A stretch of 40,426 bases of DNA, taken from the NCBI GenBank assembly GCA_020883125.1, contig JAHREW010000001.1, positions 99,699 through 140,124 of the forward strand, written 5' to 3'. The notes beneath the pieces are model-generated. The model had not been told where the DNA came from and ran no database searches. It saw only the letters and a list, made by a program, of their open reading frames with translations. Below, piece after piece: positions 17,361-26,182 of this stretch. Source of the DNA: Microcoleus sp. CAWBG506. GTDB lineage: Bacteria > Cyanobacteriota > Cyanobacteriia > Cyanobacteriales > Microcoleaceae. Position 1 is the stretch's first letter; each line of letters begins with the position of its first letter. The translations under genes and the position numbers were made by a program.

Positions 17361-17555
17361 ATAGGCTGGGCGCAACTAACTGTTGAAACCTACTCATCAG
17401 AGACTATTCTGTGTTAAAATACCAAGTGTGAATTAGATTCGGTTGTAGGCTTTGTTCATTGCTACAGAATTGTCTAAAAACTTGCCCTTCTGTATCGGCA
17501 GGGAACTCTCCGAAACTGAAATCTTTGCACTGTCTAAATTTTGGAGTTATTTCCC

Positions 17556-17888
17556 ATGTCGATATACGTCGGTAACTTATCCTACCAAGTTACCCCAGAA
17601 GACATCACCTCCGTCTTCGCCGAATACGGAACCGTTAAGCGAGTACATCTACCTACCGACAGAGAAACAGGTCGCCCCCGCGGCTTCGGTTTTGTAGAAA
17701 TGTCAAACGATGCAGAAGAAGATGCAGCCATTGCTGCTCTCGATGGAGCAGAGTGGATGGGTCGCGACCTCAAAGTTAATAAAGCCAAACCCCGCGAAGA
17801 TGAAGGTAATCGCTCCGGCGGCAACCGCGGCGGAGGTGGTCCAGGAAAATTTGCTCGCGGTGGAGGAGGAGGGGGAGGACGTTATTAA
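17556..17888 (+). CDS. Single-RRM RNA-binding protein (cyanobacterial Rbp family)
   Basis: The 110-aa protein has one RRM (residues 1-80) with RNP2 IYVGNL near the N-terminus and RNP1 RGFGFVEM at about 42-49, then a Gly/Arg-rich tail (GGNRGGGGPGKFARGGGG) of the type seen in cold-inducible Rbp proteins. These bind RNA and may aid mRNA stability or localisation. GGAG at 17543-17546 sits 9 nt before ATG 17556, so this start is preferred over TTG 17541. A leader of more than 100 nt separates the likely promoter (TTAAAAT around 17415) from the gene, as in cold-shock-regulated Rbp genes. A strong terminator follows. Confidence 0.92.
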   Translation: MSIYVGNLSYQVTPEDITSVFAEYGTVKRVHLPTDRETGRPRGFGFVEMSNDAEEDAAIAALDGAEWMGRDLKVNKAKPREDEGNRSGGNRGGGGPGKFARGGGGGGGRY

Positions 17889-17989
17889 TTTCCTCGGACG
17901 CAGATTTGATATTGGAGATTTGCGATGAAGGGCACCTAGCTCCGAACCGCCTTCTGTTCAAATTTCCTGCTTTACGCTAAATAAACGCT

Positions 17990-18017
17990 AAAGCCAAGGG
18001 CTTGACCCTTGGCTTTT
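17990..18017 (+). terminator. Hairpin terminator after the RNA-binding protein gene
   Basis: AAAGCCAAGGG and CCCTTGGCTTT form a perfect 11-bp stem around CTTGA, followed by T and a T-rich stretch further on. It lies about 100 bp after the Rbp stop codon. Because the stem is preceded by an A-run, it could also serve the converging clpS gene. Confidence 0.75.
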
Positions 18018-18069
18018 AGCTATGAGTTTTTGTTGTTGAGATGGCAGAGTCTTGCTGTACACTCAAACT

Positions 18070-18351
18070 CTATTCGTCAGGTTCGATCGTACTACTCAAT
18101 CCGTGATTGTTGAGCGTTTCGCTGTAAAACTCAGCGTGTTCTAGGGCACACACAATTACCAGTCCCAGCCCGTTGGTGTGAGCTTCCATCATAATATTCA
18201 CAGCCTGTGGCTGAGTCAGACTCGGAACCGTCTGCATCAGAGTCTGCACCACGTACTCCATCGGGTTGAAATCATCATTGTGGAGCAGAACGCGGTAGCG
18301 GGGTGCAAGCTTACGGACTGTTGAAGGCTTTACAATAATTTCGACAGACAC
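18070..18351 (-). CDS. clpS: ATP-dependent Clp protease adaptor ClpS
   Basis: ClpS binds N-degron substrates and delivers them to the ClpC(A)P protease. The 93-aa protein shows the family core: YRVLLHNDDFNPMEYVVQTL (about 19-38, with the N-end-binding NDD motif), then NIMMEAHTNGLGLVIVCALEHAEFY. It starts with GTG, and AGGAGG (complement of 18362-18367) lies 10 nt upstream. Its partner clpC is in the same window at 35263-37728, but not linked. Confidence 0.96.
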   Translation of the reverse strand: MSVEIIVKPSTVRKLAPRYRVLLHNDDFNPMEYVVQTLMQTVPSLTQPQAVNIMMEAHTNGLGLVIVCALEHAEFYSETLNNHGLSSTIEPDE

Positions 18352-18463
18352 TACTTTGTATCCTCCTGGTGGGTAAAATGTTAAAATTTGTGAATAATCT
18401 TGAGCCGGATTCTTCCGCTGTGCAATGGTATCCGACTTTTAGTTATTTTAATTGAATTGAGAT

Positions 18464-18910
18464 CCTTTGATACTCCCCAGGGCTGAAGCCACGGGGATTC
18501 TTGAATGAATCCGAAAACTCTCAAAGGTGCTATCAAATCACCTCTACACGCTCAAAACAACTACCCTTATAAAAGATATTGCAATTGCGCTTACTTTTAA
18601 ATTGTGTTTGTTTTCATAGACCATCACAACGCCAGATAGGTACGCTTCACACTCTGCCATTACTTGTCAGTTATACAGGCTTACTACTCATTGAGGAGTG
18701 TGGTGGCTCACTGTGCCGGGATTTCTCCGATACTAGAATGTTTCAACACGTAGATGGTTGTCTTACTTACAATCTATTCTAACTCAACTTTTCAATCAGT
18801 TAGATCGGGAAATATTGAAGGCGGTTGAAACCGCAGCCACTTTCCTCCCCATGTCTAAAGCCAGGGGCTTCTCGCTCGTTTTTTGGTGAGGTCATCAAAT
18901 TCCGACAAAC
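18464..18910 (-). mobile_element. Decayed IS200/IS605-type right end with an omega-RNA-like tail
   Basis: On the minus strand the end of this block reads GAATCCCCGTGGCTTCAGCC, then CTGGGGAGTATCAA. This resembles the hairpin right end I recall from cyanobacterial IS605/IS1341 elements, where the tnpB 3' region makes the omega RNA. A second hairpin-type segment, AAGCCCCTGGCTTTAGACAT plus GGGGAGG (about 18850-18875, minus strand), resembles the 3' coding end of such elements. TCAAAGG (18521) pairs with CCTTTGA (18464). No TnpA or intact TnpB frame remains. The open frames here (18579-18782, 18825-19019) look fortuitous. The rest of 18352-19068 shows only clpS leader and AT-rich spacer. The call rests on recalled family sequence, not an alignment. 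Confidence 0.5.
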
Positions 18911-19068
18911 CAGCCTTCAAGTCGATCGCCAGACGCAGATGCAGTTGGGAAAAACTCCTGTCTCCCCAGCCTGTGACCGTGAGCGGGCGATCGCCGTACA
19001 ATTAGAACACAAAAGATAAAAATAAAAAACTACTCCCTGGTAACTCTCCAAAACCCAATCAAGCTTAT

Positions 19069-19671
19069 ATGAAACGCAAACCTAAAGCCTACAACGACAG
19101 ATTCACTGCCGACGCACCGCGAGGAGATGAAGAATCCGACTATTCCAGTCCCTTTGGCGGACAATCCCGACGCCAGCCTCCCTCTGGGAAACCTTCCTTC
19201 GTCAACTACACATCCTTGGGGATTTTAGCAGCAGTGTTCATTCTCGGCATTGGGATTGGCATTGCCTTTAGCTCTACCGCTACCATTAGCCCAGAAAACG
19301 TAGCATCCCGCGAATTTATCGATCGCAGTGCCCCGAATCCCGAACTTTGCGTACAGTTTGGAGCCAGCGCGATGGTGACAGATATGCGCGCCTATGTCAC
19401 CCTCAACCCTTTCAACGTCTACATTTCACAGCCGACTATGCGCCCTGGCTGCGTGCTCAGAACCAATAACTGGGCAATTCTAGAACAAAGAAAGCTCGTC
19501 AGCCAAGACCAAGTGCGCGAGTGCAAAAATAGGATGAATACATTTGGCTTCACCGGTACTTTGGAAAGTCAACCGGATATCAATTGTATCTATCAAAACG
19601 ATAGTGCCAAAAACCTGTTTATCAACCAGCCCGGTTCCGTGGCTCCAACCACAGATAATCAGAATTTCTAA
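19069..19671 (+). CDS. DUF3172 family membrane protein
   Basis: The 200-aa protein has a charged, disordered N-terminus (1-45), one membrane segment (about 48-68, GILAAVFILGIGIGIAF), and a DUF3172 domain with the family signatures SPENVASREFIDRSAPNPELC, TDMRAYVTLNPFNVYI, RPGCVLRTNNWAILE and VRECKNRMNTFGFTG. The family is limited to cyanobacteria and plastid-bearing lineages and its function is unknown. The C-terminal domain probably lies on the lumenal or periplasmic side. There are conserved cysteines in the PELC, RPGCVL, VRECK and DINC segments. Confidence 0.9.
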   Translation: MKRKPKAYNDRFTADAPRGDEESDYSSPFGGQSRRQPPSGKPSFVNYTSLGILAAVFILGIGIGIAFSSTATISPENVASREFIDRSAPNPELCVQFGASAMVTDMRAYVTLNPFNVYISQPTMRPGCVLRTNNWAILEQRKLVSQDQVRECKNRMNTFGFTGTLESQPDINCIYQNDSAKNLFINQPGSVAPTTDNQNF

Positions 19672-19681
19672 GGTGAGGTTA

Positions 19682-19712
19682 TCTCCCGTTATCCCCAAGG
19701 GTTAGCGGGAGA
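19682..19712 (+). terminator. Possible terminator hairpin after the DUF3172 gene
   Basis: TCTCCCG and CGGGAGA form the stem base, with inner TTA/TAG and CCC/GGG pairs around CAA. The T-run (19725-19730) is 12 nt away, so termination is uncertain. Confidence 0.45.
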
Positions 19713-19845
19713 GCGACCTGTATAGTTTTTCGTCAGGACTTGAGTCCTTAAGTACGGATATCTCACCGATTTCACGGCTGCAACCGGGCTGCCCACAGGC
19801 GAGAATAGACTGTAAATTATATATGTATCGCATAGTAATGGTCTT

Positions 19846-20829
19846 ATGTACAAGCAACTAATTTCAAGAATCAAACCGCTTTTGAAATCACTATTTGCGA
19901 TCGGGCTGGTACTGACACTAGCCCTGGGTAACGCTGATGGAGCCCTGGCGGCCCGCAGCGGGGGACGCATCGGTGGTGGCTCTTTTCGGGCTCCAGCGCG
20001 CAGTTATTCGTCTCCTAGCCGCACTTACGCACCGTCTGGAGGGGGGTACTACCCTGGTGGTGGCTTTGGTGGTGGCTTGGGTTTCCCGTTCTTGCTGCCA
20101 TTTTTGGGGTTTGGGGGCGGGTTTGGTGGTTTGTTCTCGATTTTGATTTTTATTTCGATCGCGAATTTCCTCGTCCAAAGCTTCCGCCGCGCCGGGGGCA
20201 CAGGCGAGGAAGAACTAGGCTACAGCACACCTACAAACGTCTCTGTGGCTCGTTTGCAAGTTGGTTTGTTAGCAGATGCTCGCGGTTTGCAATCGGAACT
20301 CGACTCCTTAGCAAAAACAGCGGATACCGATACAGCAACGGGTCGCGCTCAGGTGCTACAAGAATCGACTCTGGCGTTACTGCGCCATCCAGAATACTGG
20401 GTTTATGCCGGTGCTGAATCTCAGCAAACTCGCTTGGAAGCAGCAGAAGCTAAATTTAATCAATTTTCTCTGGCAGAACGCAGTAAATTTACAGAAGAAA
20501 CTCTCTCAAATTTTAACAACCAGCTTCGGGAATCTGGAAGCAACAATGTACTGCCAAGTGTGAAGGAAAATGGCGTACTGGTTGCTGGGGATTTGAGTCA
20601 AGCTCCCGGTGAATATATTGTGGTGACGCTGATTGTCGGTACCCTAGGTAAACTGCAATTACCAGTAGTCAAAAACTCTGAAGATTTGCGCATGGCTTTG
20701 CGTCAAATTGGGGGAGTGTCTAGCGAGCAGTTGTTGGCGGTTGAGGTGCTGTGGACTCCTCAAGCTAATGGCGATACTTTGACTGCTGATGATATGTTGG
20801 CTGGTTATCCCGATTTGCGATCGATTTAG
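19846..20829 (+). CDS. DUF1517 family protein with signal sequence
   Basis: The 327-aa protein has an N-terminal signal (about 1-36, SLFAIGLVLTLALGNADGALAA), a Gly/Ser/Tyr-rich low-complexity stretch (about 37-78), a hydrophobic segment (about 80-112, FPFLLPFLGFGG...ISIANFLVQ) and a DUF1517 domain to the end (SVARLQVGLLADARGLQSEL, EYIVVTLIVGTLGKLQLP, LLAVEVLWTPQ). Plant chloroplast relatives are linked to acclimation to changing light; the bacterial role is unknown. It probably sits in the thylakoid or plasma membrane. Confidence 0.9.
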   Translation: MYKQLISRIKPLLKSLFAIGLVLTLALGNADGALAARSGGRIGGGSFRAPARSYSSPSRTYAPSGGGYYPGGGFGGGLGFPFLLPFLGFGGGFGGLFSILIFISIANFLVQSFRRAGGTGEEELGYSTPTNVSVARLQVGLLADARGLQSELDSLAKTADTDTATGRAQVLQESTLALLRHPEYWVYAGAESQQTRLEAAEAKFNQFSLAERSKFTEETLSNFNNQLRESGSNNVLPSVKENGVLVAGDLSQAPGEYIVVTLIVGTLGKLQLPVVKNSEDLRMALRQIGGVSSEQLLAVEVLWTPQANGDTLTADDMLAGYPDLRSI

Positions 20830-20838
20830 TCAGAGACT

Positions 20839-20869
20839 ATGGGCGCGGTGAATTGTGCCCCGCGCCCAT
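20839..20869 (+). terminator. GC-rich hairpin after the DUF1517 gene
   Basis: ATGGGCGCGG and CCGCGCCCAT make a perfect 10-bp stem with an 11-nt loop, 10 bp after the stop codon. The T-run is weak, so it may act as a stability element or a partial terminator. Confidence 0.6.
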
Positions 20870-20966
20870 GACATGGGTTCTATTTAAAAAATTTGTTTAA
20901 CCAATGCTATTATTGACAGATTATGCCTCTAATTTTTTATAAAAAAAGCGATCGGGAGCTAAATTC

Positions 20967-21521
20967 ATGACCGACAGCAGTAGAAAAAAAGCACTTTTCA
21001 TTTTGAGCCAGTTAAATAACGATGACATCAACTGGATAGTCCAAAAAGCTAAGAAGGAAATTATTGACCCCGACAGGATACTGATCCACGAAGGGAGACA
21101 AATCGATGCCCTCTACATTGTATTGAAGGGAACTTTGAGTGTTTTGCTAGAGGCGAAGTCTACTAAAGAACTGGCAAAAATAGGTAGCGGAGAACTGGTG
21201 GGAGAAGTTTCTTTTATTGATGCTAGACCTCCTTTGGCAACGGTGAAGGCGATCGAAAAAACTGAGTTGTTAGCAATTCCACGGCGACAATTAATTATCA
21301 AACTGCAACATGATATGGGCTTTGCTTCCCGATTTTATTGTGGAATTTCTCTGTGCCTGGCTGACAGAATGCGCGGTACGATTAGACATATAGAGTATGG
21401 TCGTAATATTGAATTAGAAAACTCTGAATTAGAAGGTGAGGATATTAATCCGAGTGTGATGGAAAATTGGGATCTAGCCCTGGCTAAGTTTAATTGGTTG
21501 ATGGAAAATGTGAGGGGTTGA
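20967..21521 (+). CDS. Cyclic nucleotide-binding domain protein without a DNA-binding domain
   Basis: The 184-aa protein holds one cNMP-binding fold (about 20-135): ILIHEGRQIDALYIVLKGTLSV, then the phosphate-binding cassette GELVGEVSFIDARPPLATVKA with the conserved Glu. The segment DARPPLATV keeps an Arg near the position that contacts the cyclic phosphate. No helix-turn-helix follows; the C-terminal 45 residues are acidic and helical, ending in FNWLMENVRG. It may therefore sense a nucleotide or act as a protein-interaction module instead of regulating transcription like CRP. It is monocistronic with its own terminator. Confidence 0.85.
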   Translation: MTDSSRKKALFILSQLNNDDINWIVQKAKKEIIDPDRILIHEGRQIDALYIVLKGTLSVLLEAKSTKELAKIGSGELVGEVSFIDARPPLATVKAIEKTELLAIPRRQLIIKLQHDMGFASRFYCGISLCLADRMRGTIRHIEYGRNIELENSELEGEDINPSVMENWDLALAKFNWLMENVRG

Positions 21522-21600
21522 GGGGCTTAAAAAAGACCCATTTTTTTGGTAAAATTTGTCCCCCTTTGAGAAATTCATGTGATTGAATTAATTTAGGGAC

Positions 21601-21640
21601 AAGGCTACCCAAACTGTAAAATATGGGTAGCTTTGTTTTT
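21601..21640 (+). terminator. Rho-independent terminator of the cNMP-binding gene
   Basis: AAGGCTACCC pairs with GGGTAGCTTT (one G-T pair) around a 14-nt loop, followed by GTTTTT. It lies between the converging cNMP-binding gene and gltD. Confidence 0.8.
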
Positions 21641-21669
21641 AAATTAACTTAAAGTTTTGAACCTACAAA

Positions 21670-23154
21670 TTAAGGCAAATCCGTGCTCCCCATTAAATAA
21701 AGGTCGCACTCGCGGGCGACACCCCGCCCCTCGTTAATTGCCCAAACTACCAAACTTTGACCCCGGCGACAGTCACCAGCAGCGAATACTCCCGGAATAC
21801 TGGTTGTATATTTTTCGTGTTCGGCTTTGATATTGCTGCGGGCGTCGCGTTCCAATCCCATCGCATCCAGCAAGGGCTGTTCTGGACCTAGGAAGCCCAT
21901 CGCTAGCAAGACAAGCTGGGCTGGTAGGACTTTTTCGGTGCCGGGGATGTGTTTGGGAATGAACTGTCCTTTTTCATTCTTTGTCCACTCCACTTCAACG
22001 GTGTGCACGGCTTTGACGTTGCCGTTTTCGTCGCCCTCGAATTTGGTGGCGGTGGTGAGATAGCCGCGGGGATCGTCGCCGAATTTGGCTGCGGCTTCTT
22101 CTTGGCCGTAGTCGAGACGGTAGACTTTTGGCCATTCGGGCCAGGGATTGTTGGCGGCGCGTTCGGAGGGCGGTTTGGGGAGGATTTCTAGCTGTATGAG
22201 GCTGTTGCAGCCGTGGCGTATGGAGGTGCCCACGCAGTCGGTGCCTGTGTCGCCACCGCCGATAATGACGACATCTTTGCCGGCGGCGGAGATGAAGTTA
22301 TCGTTGGTGCTCTTGTCGAGAACTGCTTTGGTGTTGGCGGTGAGGAAGTCCATGGCGAAGTGGATGCCTTTTAATTCGCGTCCTTCGATGCCTAAGTCGC
22401 GGGGTTTGGTGGCGCCTGTACAGAGGACAACGGAGTCGAATTCTTTGAGTAATTGTTCTACTGGTAAGTCTTTGCCGACTTCGGTGTTGCAGACGAATTT
22501 TACTCCTTCGTCTTCGAGAACTTTGAGGCGGCGCATCACAACTTGTTCTTTGTCTAGCTTCATGTTGGGGATGCCATACATTAGCAGGCCACCGGGGCGA
22601 TCGGCTCTTTCGTATACTGTTACCCAATGACCGGCTTTGTTGAGTTGGGCGGCGGCGGACAAACCAGCGGGCCCGGAACCGATGATGGCGATGTTTTTGC
22701 CGGTGCGTTTCGCCGGTGGTTCGGCGGTAATCCAGCCTTCATCCCAGCCTTTGTCGATGATGGAGGCTTCGATGTTTTTGATTGTGACTGGCGGATTGTT
22801 GATGCCGAGTACGCAAGCGCCTTCGCAGGGTGCGGGACAGACTCGGCCGGTGAATTCGGGGAAGTTGTTAGTTTTGTGGAGTCTGTCTAGGGCTTCTTTC
22901 CAGAGTCCGCGATATACTAGGTCGTTCCATTCGGGAATTAGGTTATTGATGGGGCAGCCGCTGGCCATGCCGCTAATCAGGTTTCCGGTGTGGCAAAATG
23001 GGATGCCGCAGTCCATGCAGCGCGCGCCTTGGCTGCGGAGTTTGTCCTCGTCCATGGGTAGGTGAAATTCATCCCAGTTGTGGACTCTCTCGACTGGTGA
23101 GAGTTCGGAGGGTAGTTCGCGCAAAAATTCGATAAAGCCTGTTGGTTTTCCCAT
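21670..23154 (-). CDS. gltD: Glutamate synthase small subunit (GltD)
   Basis: GltD passes electrons from NAD(P)H through FAD and Fe-S clusters to the large GOGAT subunit, which makes glutamate from glutamine and 2-oxoglutarate. The 494-aa length is typical. Cysteines for the N-terminal clusters are at 46, 49, 54 and 67 (CMDCGIPFC...GCP) and 106, 110, 114 (CPAPCEGAC). The FAD motif IIGSGPAG is at about 157-164, the NAD(P)H motif [11 protein letters not shown] at about 296-306, and the C-terminal [19 protein letters not shown] completes the FAD site. The large subunit gene gltB is not adjacent, as in many cyanobacteria. I saw no clear NtcA site. Confidence 0.95.
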   Translation of the reverse strand: MGKPTGFIEFLRELPSELSPVERVHNWDEFHLPMDEDKLRSQGARCMDCGIPFCHTGNLISGMASGCPINNLIPEWNDLVYRGLWKEALDRLHKTNNFPEFTGRVCPAPCEGACVLGINNPPVTIKNIEASIIDKGWDEGWITAEPPAKRTGKNIAIIGSGPAGLSAAAQLNKAGHWVTVYERADRPGGLLMYGIPNMKLDKEQVVMRRLKVLEDEGVKFVCNTEVGKDLPVEQLLKEFDSVVLCTGATKPRDLGIEGRELKGIHFAMDFLTANTKAVLDKSTNDNFISAAGKDVVIIGGGDTGTDCVGTSIRHGCNSLIQLEILPKPPSERAANNPWPEWPKVYRLDYGQEEAAAKFGDDPRGYLTTATKFEGDENGNVKAVHTVEVEWTKNEKGQFIPKHIPGTEKVLPAQLVLLAMGFLGPEQPLLDAMGLERDARSNIKAEHEKYTTSIPGVFAAGDCRRGQSLVVWAINEGRGVARECDLYLMGSTDLP

Positions 23155-23264
23155 AGTGGTGTCTTGGTTAGAACTTATTTGTGGTAGTTTGTCAATGCTG
23201 AAGCTGGGGGCTTCTGAATTTACTATTTCGATCTAAATTATGGGCGATCGCGACTCTGATTACC

Positions 23265-23451
23265 AGTCCTGGACGCACAAACCAGGTTTGTGAAAGTAAT
23301 TGCTTCATTTTAGGTTGAGGACGATCGCGAGAAACTGGGTATTTTTGACAGTCCTGGGCGCACTCTGAGTCAAAAACCCGTTTTTTGCGTGAATATTTGT
23401 CGAAAAAAACGACAATTTTTGGCAGAAACCGCGTTTTTTGCGTCCAGGACT
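23265..23451. repeat. 187-bp element bounded by 13-bp inverted repeats (AGTCCTGGACGCA)
   Basis: AGTCCTGGACGCA (23265-23277) and its exact complement (23439-23451) bound the unit, with a near-identical direct copy AGTCCTGGGCGCA at 23350-23362. The right half holds related modules GTTTTTTGCGT (twice) and a TTGTCG/CGACAA hairpin (23397-23415). It lies between gltD and the REC-EAL gene and has no ORF; the rest of 23155-23483 shows nothing else. Confidence 0.7.
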
Positions 23452-23483
23452 ATCTTCCTTATTGTTTCTTCTTTCTTCTTCCT

Positions 23484-24695
23484 TTACTTACCTTGCTTCA
23501 GCAACTGCTCAAAATCCGTTTCCGGCAAAGGACGACTGAACAAATATCCTTGCATATAATCGCATTTATAGCGCACGATAAAGTCTTTTTCGGATTCCGT
23601 TTCAACACCTTCGGCAATTACTTCCAGACAGAGACTGTGAGCCATTGCAATAATAGCTTTTACAATCGCTGCATTTCTAGAACCATCTGTGATATTACGA
23701 ATAAAGGAGCGGTCTATTTTTAAAATATCGAAGGGGTATTGTGTCAGATAGCTTAAGGAAGAATAGCCTGTTCCGAAATCGTCAATAGAAATAGAAACTC
23801 CCAATTTTTTTAATTGTGTCAAAGTAGCGATCGCGCTTTCGGTATCCTCTATCATCAAACTTTCCGTTAACTCTAATTCTAAACTGCTTGGTTCCAAACC
23901 AATTTTTTCTAAAATTTCAGCAATTTTACTGCTGAGTTCCTGTTGGTGAAATTGACGAGGTGATAAATTAACCGCTACCCGCAGCCCATAAAAACCCTCA
24001 TTTTTCCAAGATTTTAAATGCTGGCAAGCTGTCTGCAAGATCCACTCGCCCAAGGGTATAATAAAGCCCGTTTCTTCAGCAACCGGAATAAATTCTGTAG
24101 GTGGAATCAATCCTTTTTCCGGGTGTTTCCAGCGCACCAAAGCTTCTGCACCGACAATCTTACCGGTAGCTAGACTAACCTGGGGCTGATAGTAAACCTG
24201 GAATTCTTCTCGTCTTAAAGCAGTGTATAAACTTTTTTTCAGTATGATTAATTTTTCCGAGGCATCTTGTTCTATGATATATTCATCGGTTTGTGTTTGT
24301 AAATTATTGTATTGCTCGACAAAGGCTTCTTGTTTCTTCAACCGACTGGCGATCGCCCCTACCAGTTCAGCTTTAGTAAAAGGTTTAGTCAGGTAATCAT
24401 CTGCTCCCAATTCCATGCCCTGCCGCATTTCAGCGCGATCGGATCTACCAGTCAGAAAGACAAAAGGTACTGTGGCAGTAGCAGGATTCGCTCGCAAGGC
24501 CATCAGCACCCCATAACCATTAAGTTCCGGCATGATCACATCGCAAATAATCACATCGGGCACATTGGACATCGCTAAAGATAAGCCCTGCATTCCATTT
24601 TCTGCCCCGATCGCATCAAAACGTTCAAACTTGAGGATTTTGATAATATTCTCCCGAATCACACGATCGTCCTCGATCACTAAAATTTTTTTCAT
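23484..24695 (-). CDS. Response regulator with EAL domain (c-di-GMP phosphodiesterase)
   Basis: The 403-aa protein has a receiver domain (1-120: IEDD acid pair, phospho-acceptor Asp52 in ICDVIMPEL, LTKPF lysine near 104), a coiled linker (about 120-160) and an EAL domain (about 160-400). The catalytic residues look intact: AEALVRW (EAL motif), VNLSPRQF, ELTESLM, DDFGTGYSSLSYL, LKIDRSFI, and the general-base region VIAEGVETE. It should hydrolyse c-di-GMP to pGpG when phosphorylated. No GGDEF domain is present and no cognate kinase is next door. It is probably cytosolic and could affect motility or biofilm formation. Confidence 0.93.
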   Translation of the reverse strand: MKKILVIEDDRVIRENIIKILKFERFDAIGAENGMQGLSLAMSNVPDVIICDVIMPELNGYGVLMALRANPATATVPFVFLTGRSDRAEMRQGMELGADDYLTKPFTKAELVGAIASRLKKQEAFVEQYNNLQTQTDEYIIEQDASEKLIILKKSLYTALRREEFQVYYQPQVSLATGKIVGAEALVRWKHPEKGLIPPTEFIPVAEETGFIIPLGEWILQTACQHLKSWKNEGFYGLRVAVNLSPRQFHQQELSSKIAEILEKIGLEPSSLELELTESLMIEDTESAIATLTQLKKLGVSISIDDFGTGYSSLSYLTQYPFDILKIDRSFIRNITDGSRNAAIVKAIIAMAHSLCLEVIAEGVETESEKDFIVRYKCDYMQGYLFSRPLPETDFEQLLKQGK

Positions 24696-24996
24696 ATACT
24701 ATTCCATCACTGCGGTATGATTAATCATTTACCTCAACTTCATCTAATCTAAACAATTCAGAACCTACACCCCCCTGATAGAATAACCAAATAGTAGCGA
24801 AAAAAATTACCAACCCATGAAAAATGTTAATTTTCACTGACAATTATGTTAAGAATTATTTAAGTTTTTATCCCCGATCGTCTGAATATGAGTTTGATTA
24901 ACAAATCTCTAAATTAATTATAAGTGCAATCCTCAAAATCGAGCGGGATAAATGCTAAAATAGTTTTCCCACTTGTTAAGGATCAACTCGCAAACA

Positions 24997-25515
24997 ATGT
25001 CAGCTTATTTACCCAGTGGATTCCCTGAACCCGCAGAGATTGGTACTATAGAAGTTAAGCAATATCCTCAGTACCGCGCTGTCACTTACTCTCACGCTGG
25101 TGATGTGCGACAAGCTACTGGGGTTGCCTTCAATCCCTTATTCCAACATATCAGCAATAACCAAATTGCGATGACAACGCCCGTAGAAGCGCGCTACACA
25201 GGAATTGCAGGCCAAATCGATGTTCCCGAAGTACAAGTTTCTTTCCTCTACCCATCACCAAATATCGCTCCCAGCAGCCTTAGCTCGGCTGTCACAGTCA
25301 CCGATACGCCACCGATGACGGTTGTTAGCATTGGTGTCGGCGGGGCTTACACTTGGGAAAGCTACGAAACTAACCTCCAAAAACTCAAAAATTGGCTTCA
25401 ACAACATCCAGAATACTCAATAGTCGGACCTCCGCGACGCTTTTTTTACAACTCCCCGATGACACCGCAAGCAATTAAAATCAGCGAGGTGCAAATTCCG
25501 ATCGGAATGATTTAA
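24997..25515 (+). CDS. SOUL heme-binding family protein
   Basis: The 172-aa protein matches the SOUL/HBP fold: an early EVKQYPQYRAVTY strand, FNPLFQHISNNQIAMTTPVE (the conserved MTTPV motif), VSFLYPS, and a C-terminal PPRRFFYNSPMTP. SOUL proteins bind heme or tetrapyrroles in some species; binding here is not shown. An alternative TTG start at 24973 would add eight residues, but AAGGAT at 24978-24983 precedes ATG 24997, so the ATG is used. No signal peptide is visible. Confidence 0.85.
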   Translation: MSAYLPSGFPEPAEIGTIEVKQYPQYRAVTYSHAGDVRQATGVAFNPLFQHISNNQIAMTTPVEARYTGIAGQIDVPEVQVSFLYPSPNIAPSSLSSAVTVTDTPPMTVVSIGVGGAYTWESYETNLQKLKNWLQQHPEYSIVGPPRRFFYNSPMTPQAIKISEVQIPIGMI

Positions 25516-25590
25516 CCGCGAAGGCGCGAAGTACGCGAAGTTCGAGAAGAGAGAGTTTAATACAGGACGATGAAGATAGGATTTTATATT
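25511..25590. repeat. Inverted copy of the composite dispersed repeat
   Basis: Just after the SOUL gene the sequence reads AACCGCGAAGGCGCGAAG, then GAGTTTAATACAGGACGATG and TAGGATTTTATATT. This is the complement of the paired modules at 4040-4119 and 38007-38083 in the same order. It may lie within the 3' UTR. Confidence 0.8.
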
Positions 25591-25655
25591 ATTTGTAAGT
25601 GGCTACCAATTAGCAATTACCAATGCCCGATACACCATGCCTACTTCCCTCTCTT

Positions 25656-26072
25656 TCAGTTACCGCTGATATGAACCACGAGTTCGCGAGTCTGCCCCCG
25701 CTGGCGATGTTCCCATAGGTAAATTCCCTGCCAAGTTCCTAATAGCAGCCTACCGCGAGCGATCGGGATTTGTTCAGAAGTATGAGTCAATGCAGTGCGA
25801 ATGTGAGCCGGCATATCGTCGGGGCCTTCTGCATCGTGAATATAGGTGGCGCTCTCCGGTACCAGTTTAGCTAAAAAGTTGGCTAAGTCCTTGAGTACAT
25901 CGGGGTCTGCATTTTCCTGTATCAGTAAACTAGCAGAAGTATGGCGCAAAAACAAGGTACAAAGTCCTGTGTTAATACCAGAATTCGCTACCACATTTTC
26001 TACACTATCGGTAATTTTGCATAAAGACTTACCGATAGTGTTAATTTTGAATATCTGTTGGTAATGAGTCAT
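25656..26072 (-). CDS. YjbQ family (UPF0047) protein, thiamine phosphate synthase-like
   Basis: The 138-aa protein has the family signature residues LFLRHTSASLLIQENADPDV (about 41-60), YIHDAEGPDDMPAHIRTAL (the His-rich centre, about 77-95) and RLLLGTWQGIYLWEHR (about 108-123). YjbQ homologues have weak thiamine phosphate synthase activity; the physiological role is unclear. It is 111 bp upstream of the glycosyltransferase stop codon on the same strand, an uncertain operon. Confidence 0.9.
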   Translation of the reverse strand: MTHYQQIFKINTIGKSLCKITDSVENVVANSGINTGLCTLFLRHTSASLLIQENADPDVLKDLANFLAKLVPESATYIHDAEGPDDMPAHIRTALTHTSEQIPIARGRLLLGTWQGIYLWEHRQRGQTRELVVHISGN

Positions 26073-26182
26073 AGGATTTTAGATTGGGGATTTGGGATAT
26101 TGCCATAATCTGCTGCGGGCGAAGGCAGACGAAAGTTTGACAAGCAGCGAATTCTATTCGCCTTATTTGATTGACTTGTTTG

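Noticed and set aside
18579..19019. Two plus-strand open frames of 67 and 64 codons
   Set aside because: They lie across the IS605-like relic, have Cys/Ser-rich unlikely compositions, no ribosome sites and no recognisable family.
22148..23065. Long plus-strand frames opposite gltD
   Set aside because: They are antisense to a clear gltD with intact motifs, and their sequence is Ser/Arg-rich without any family.
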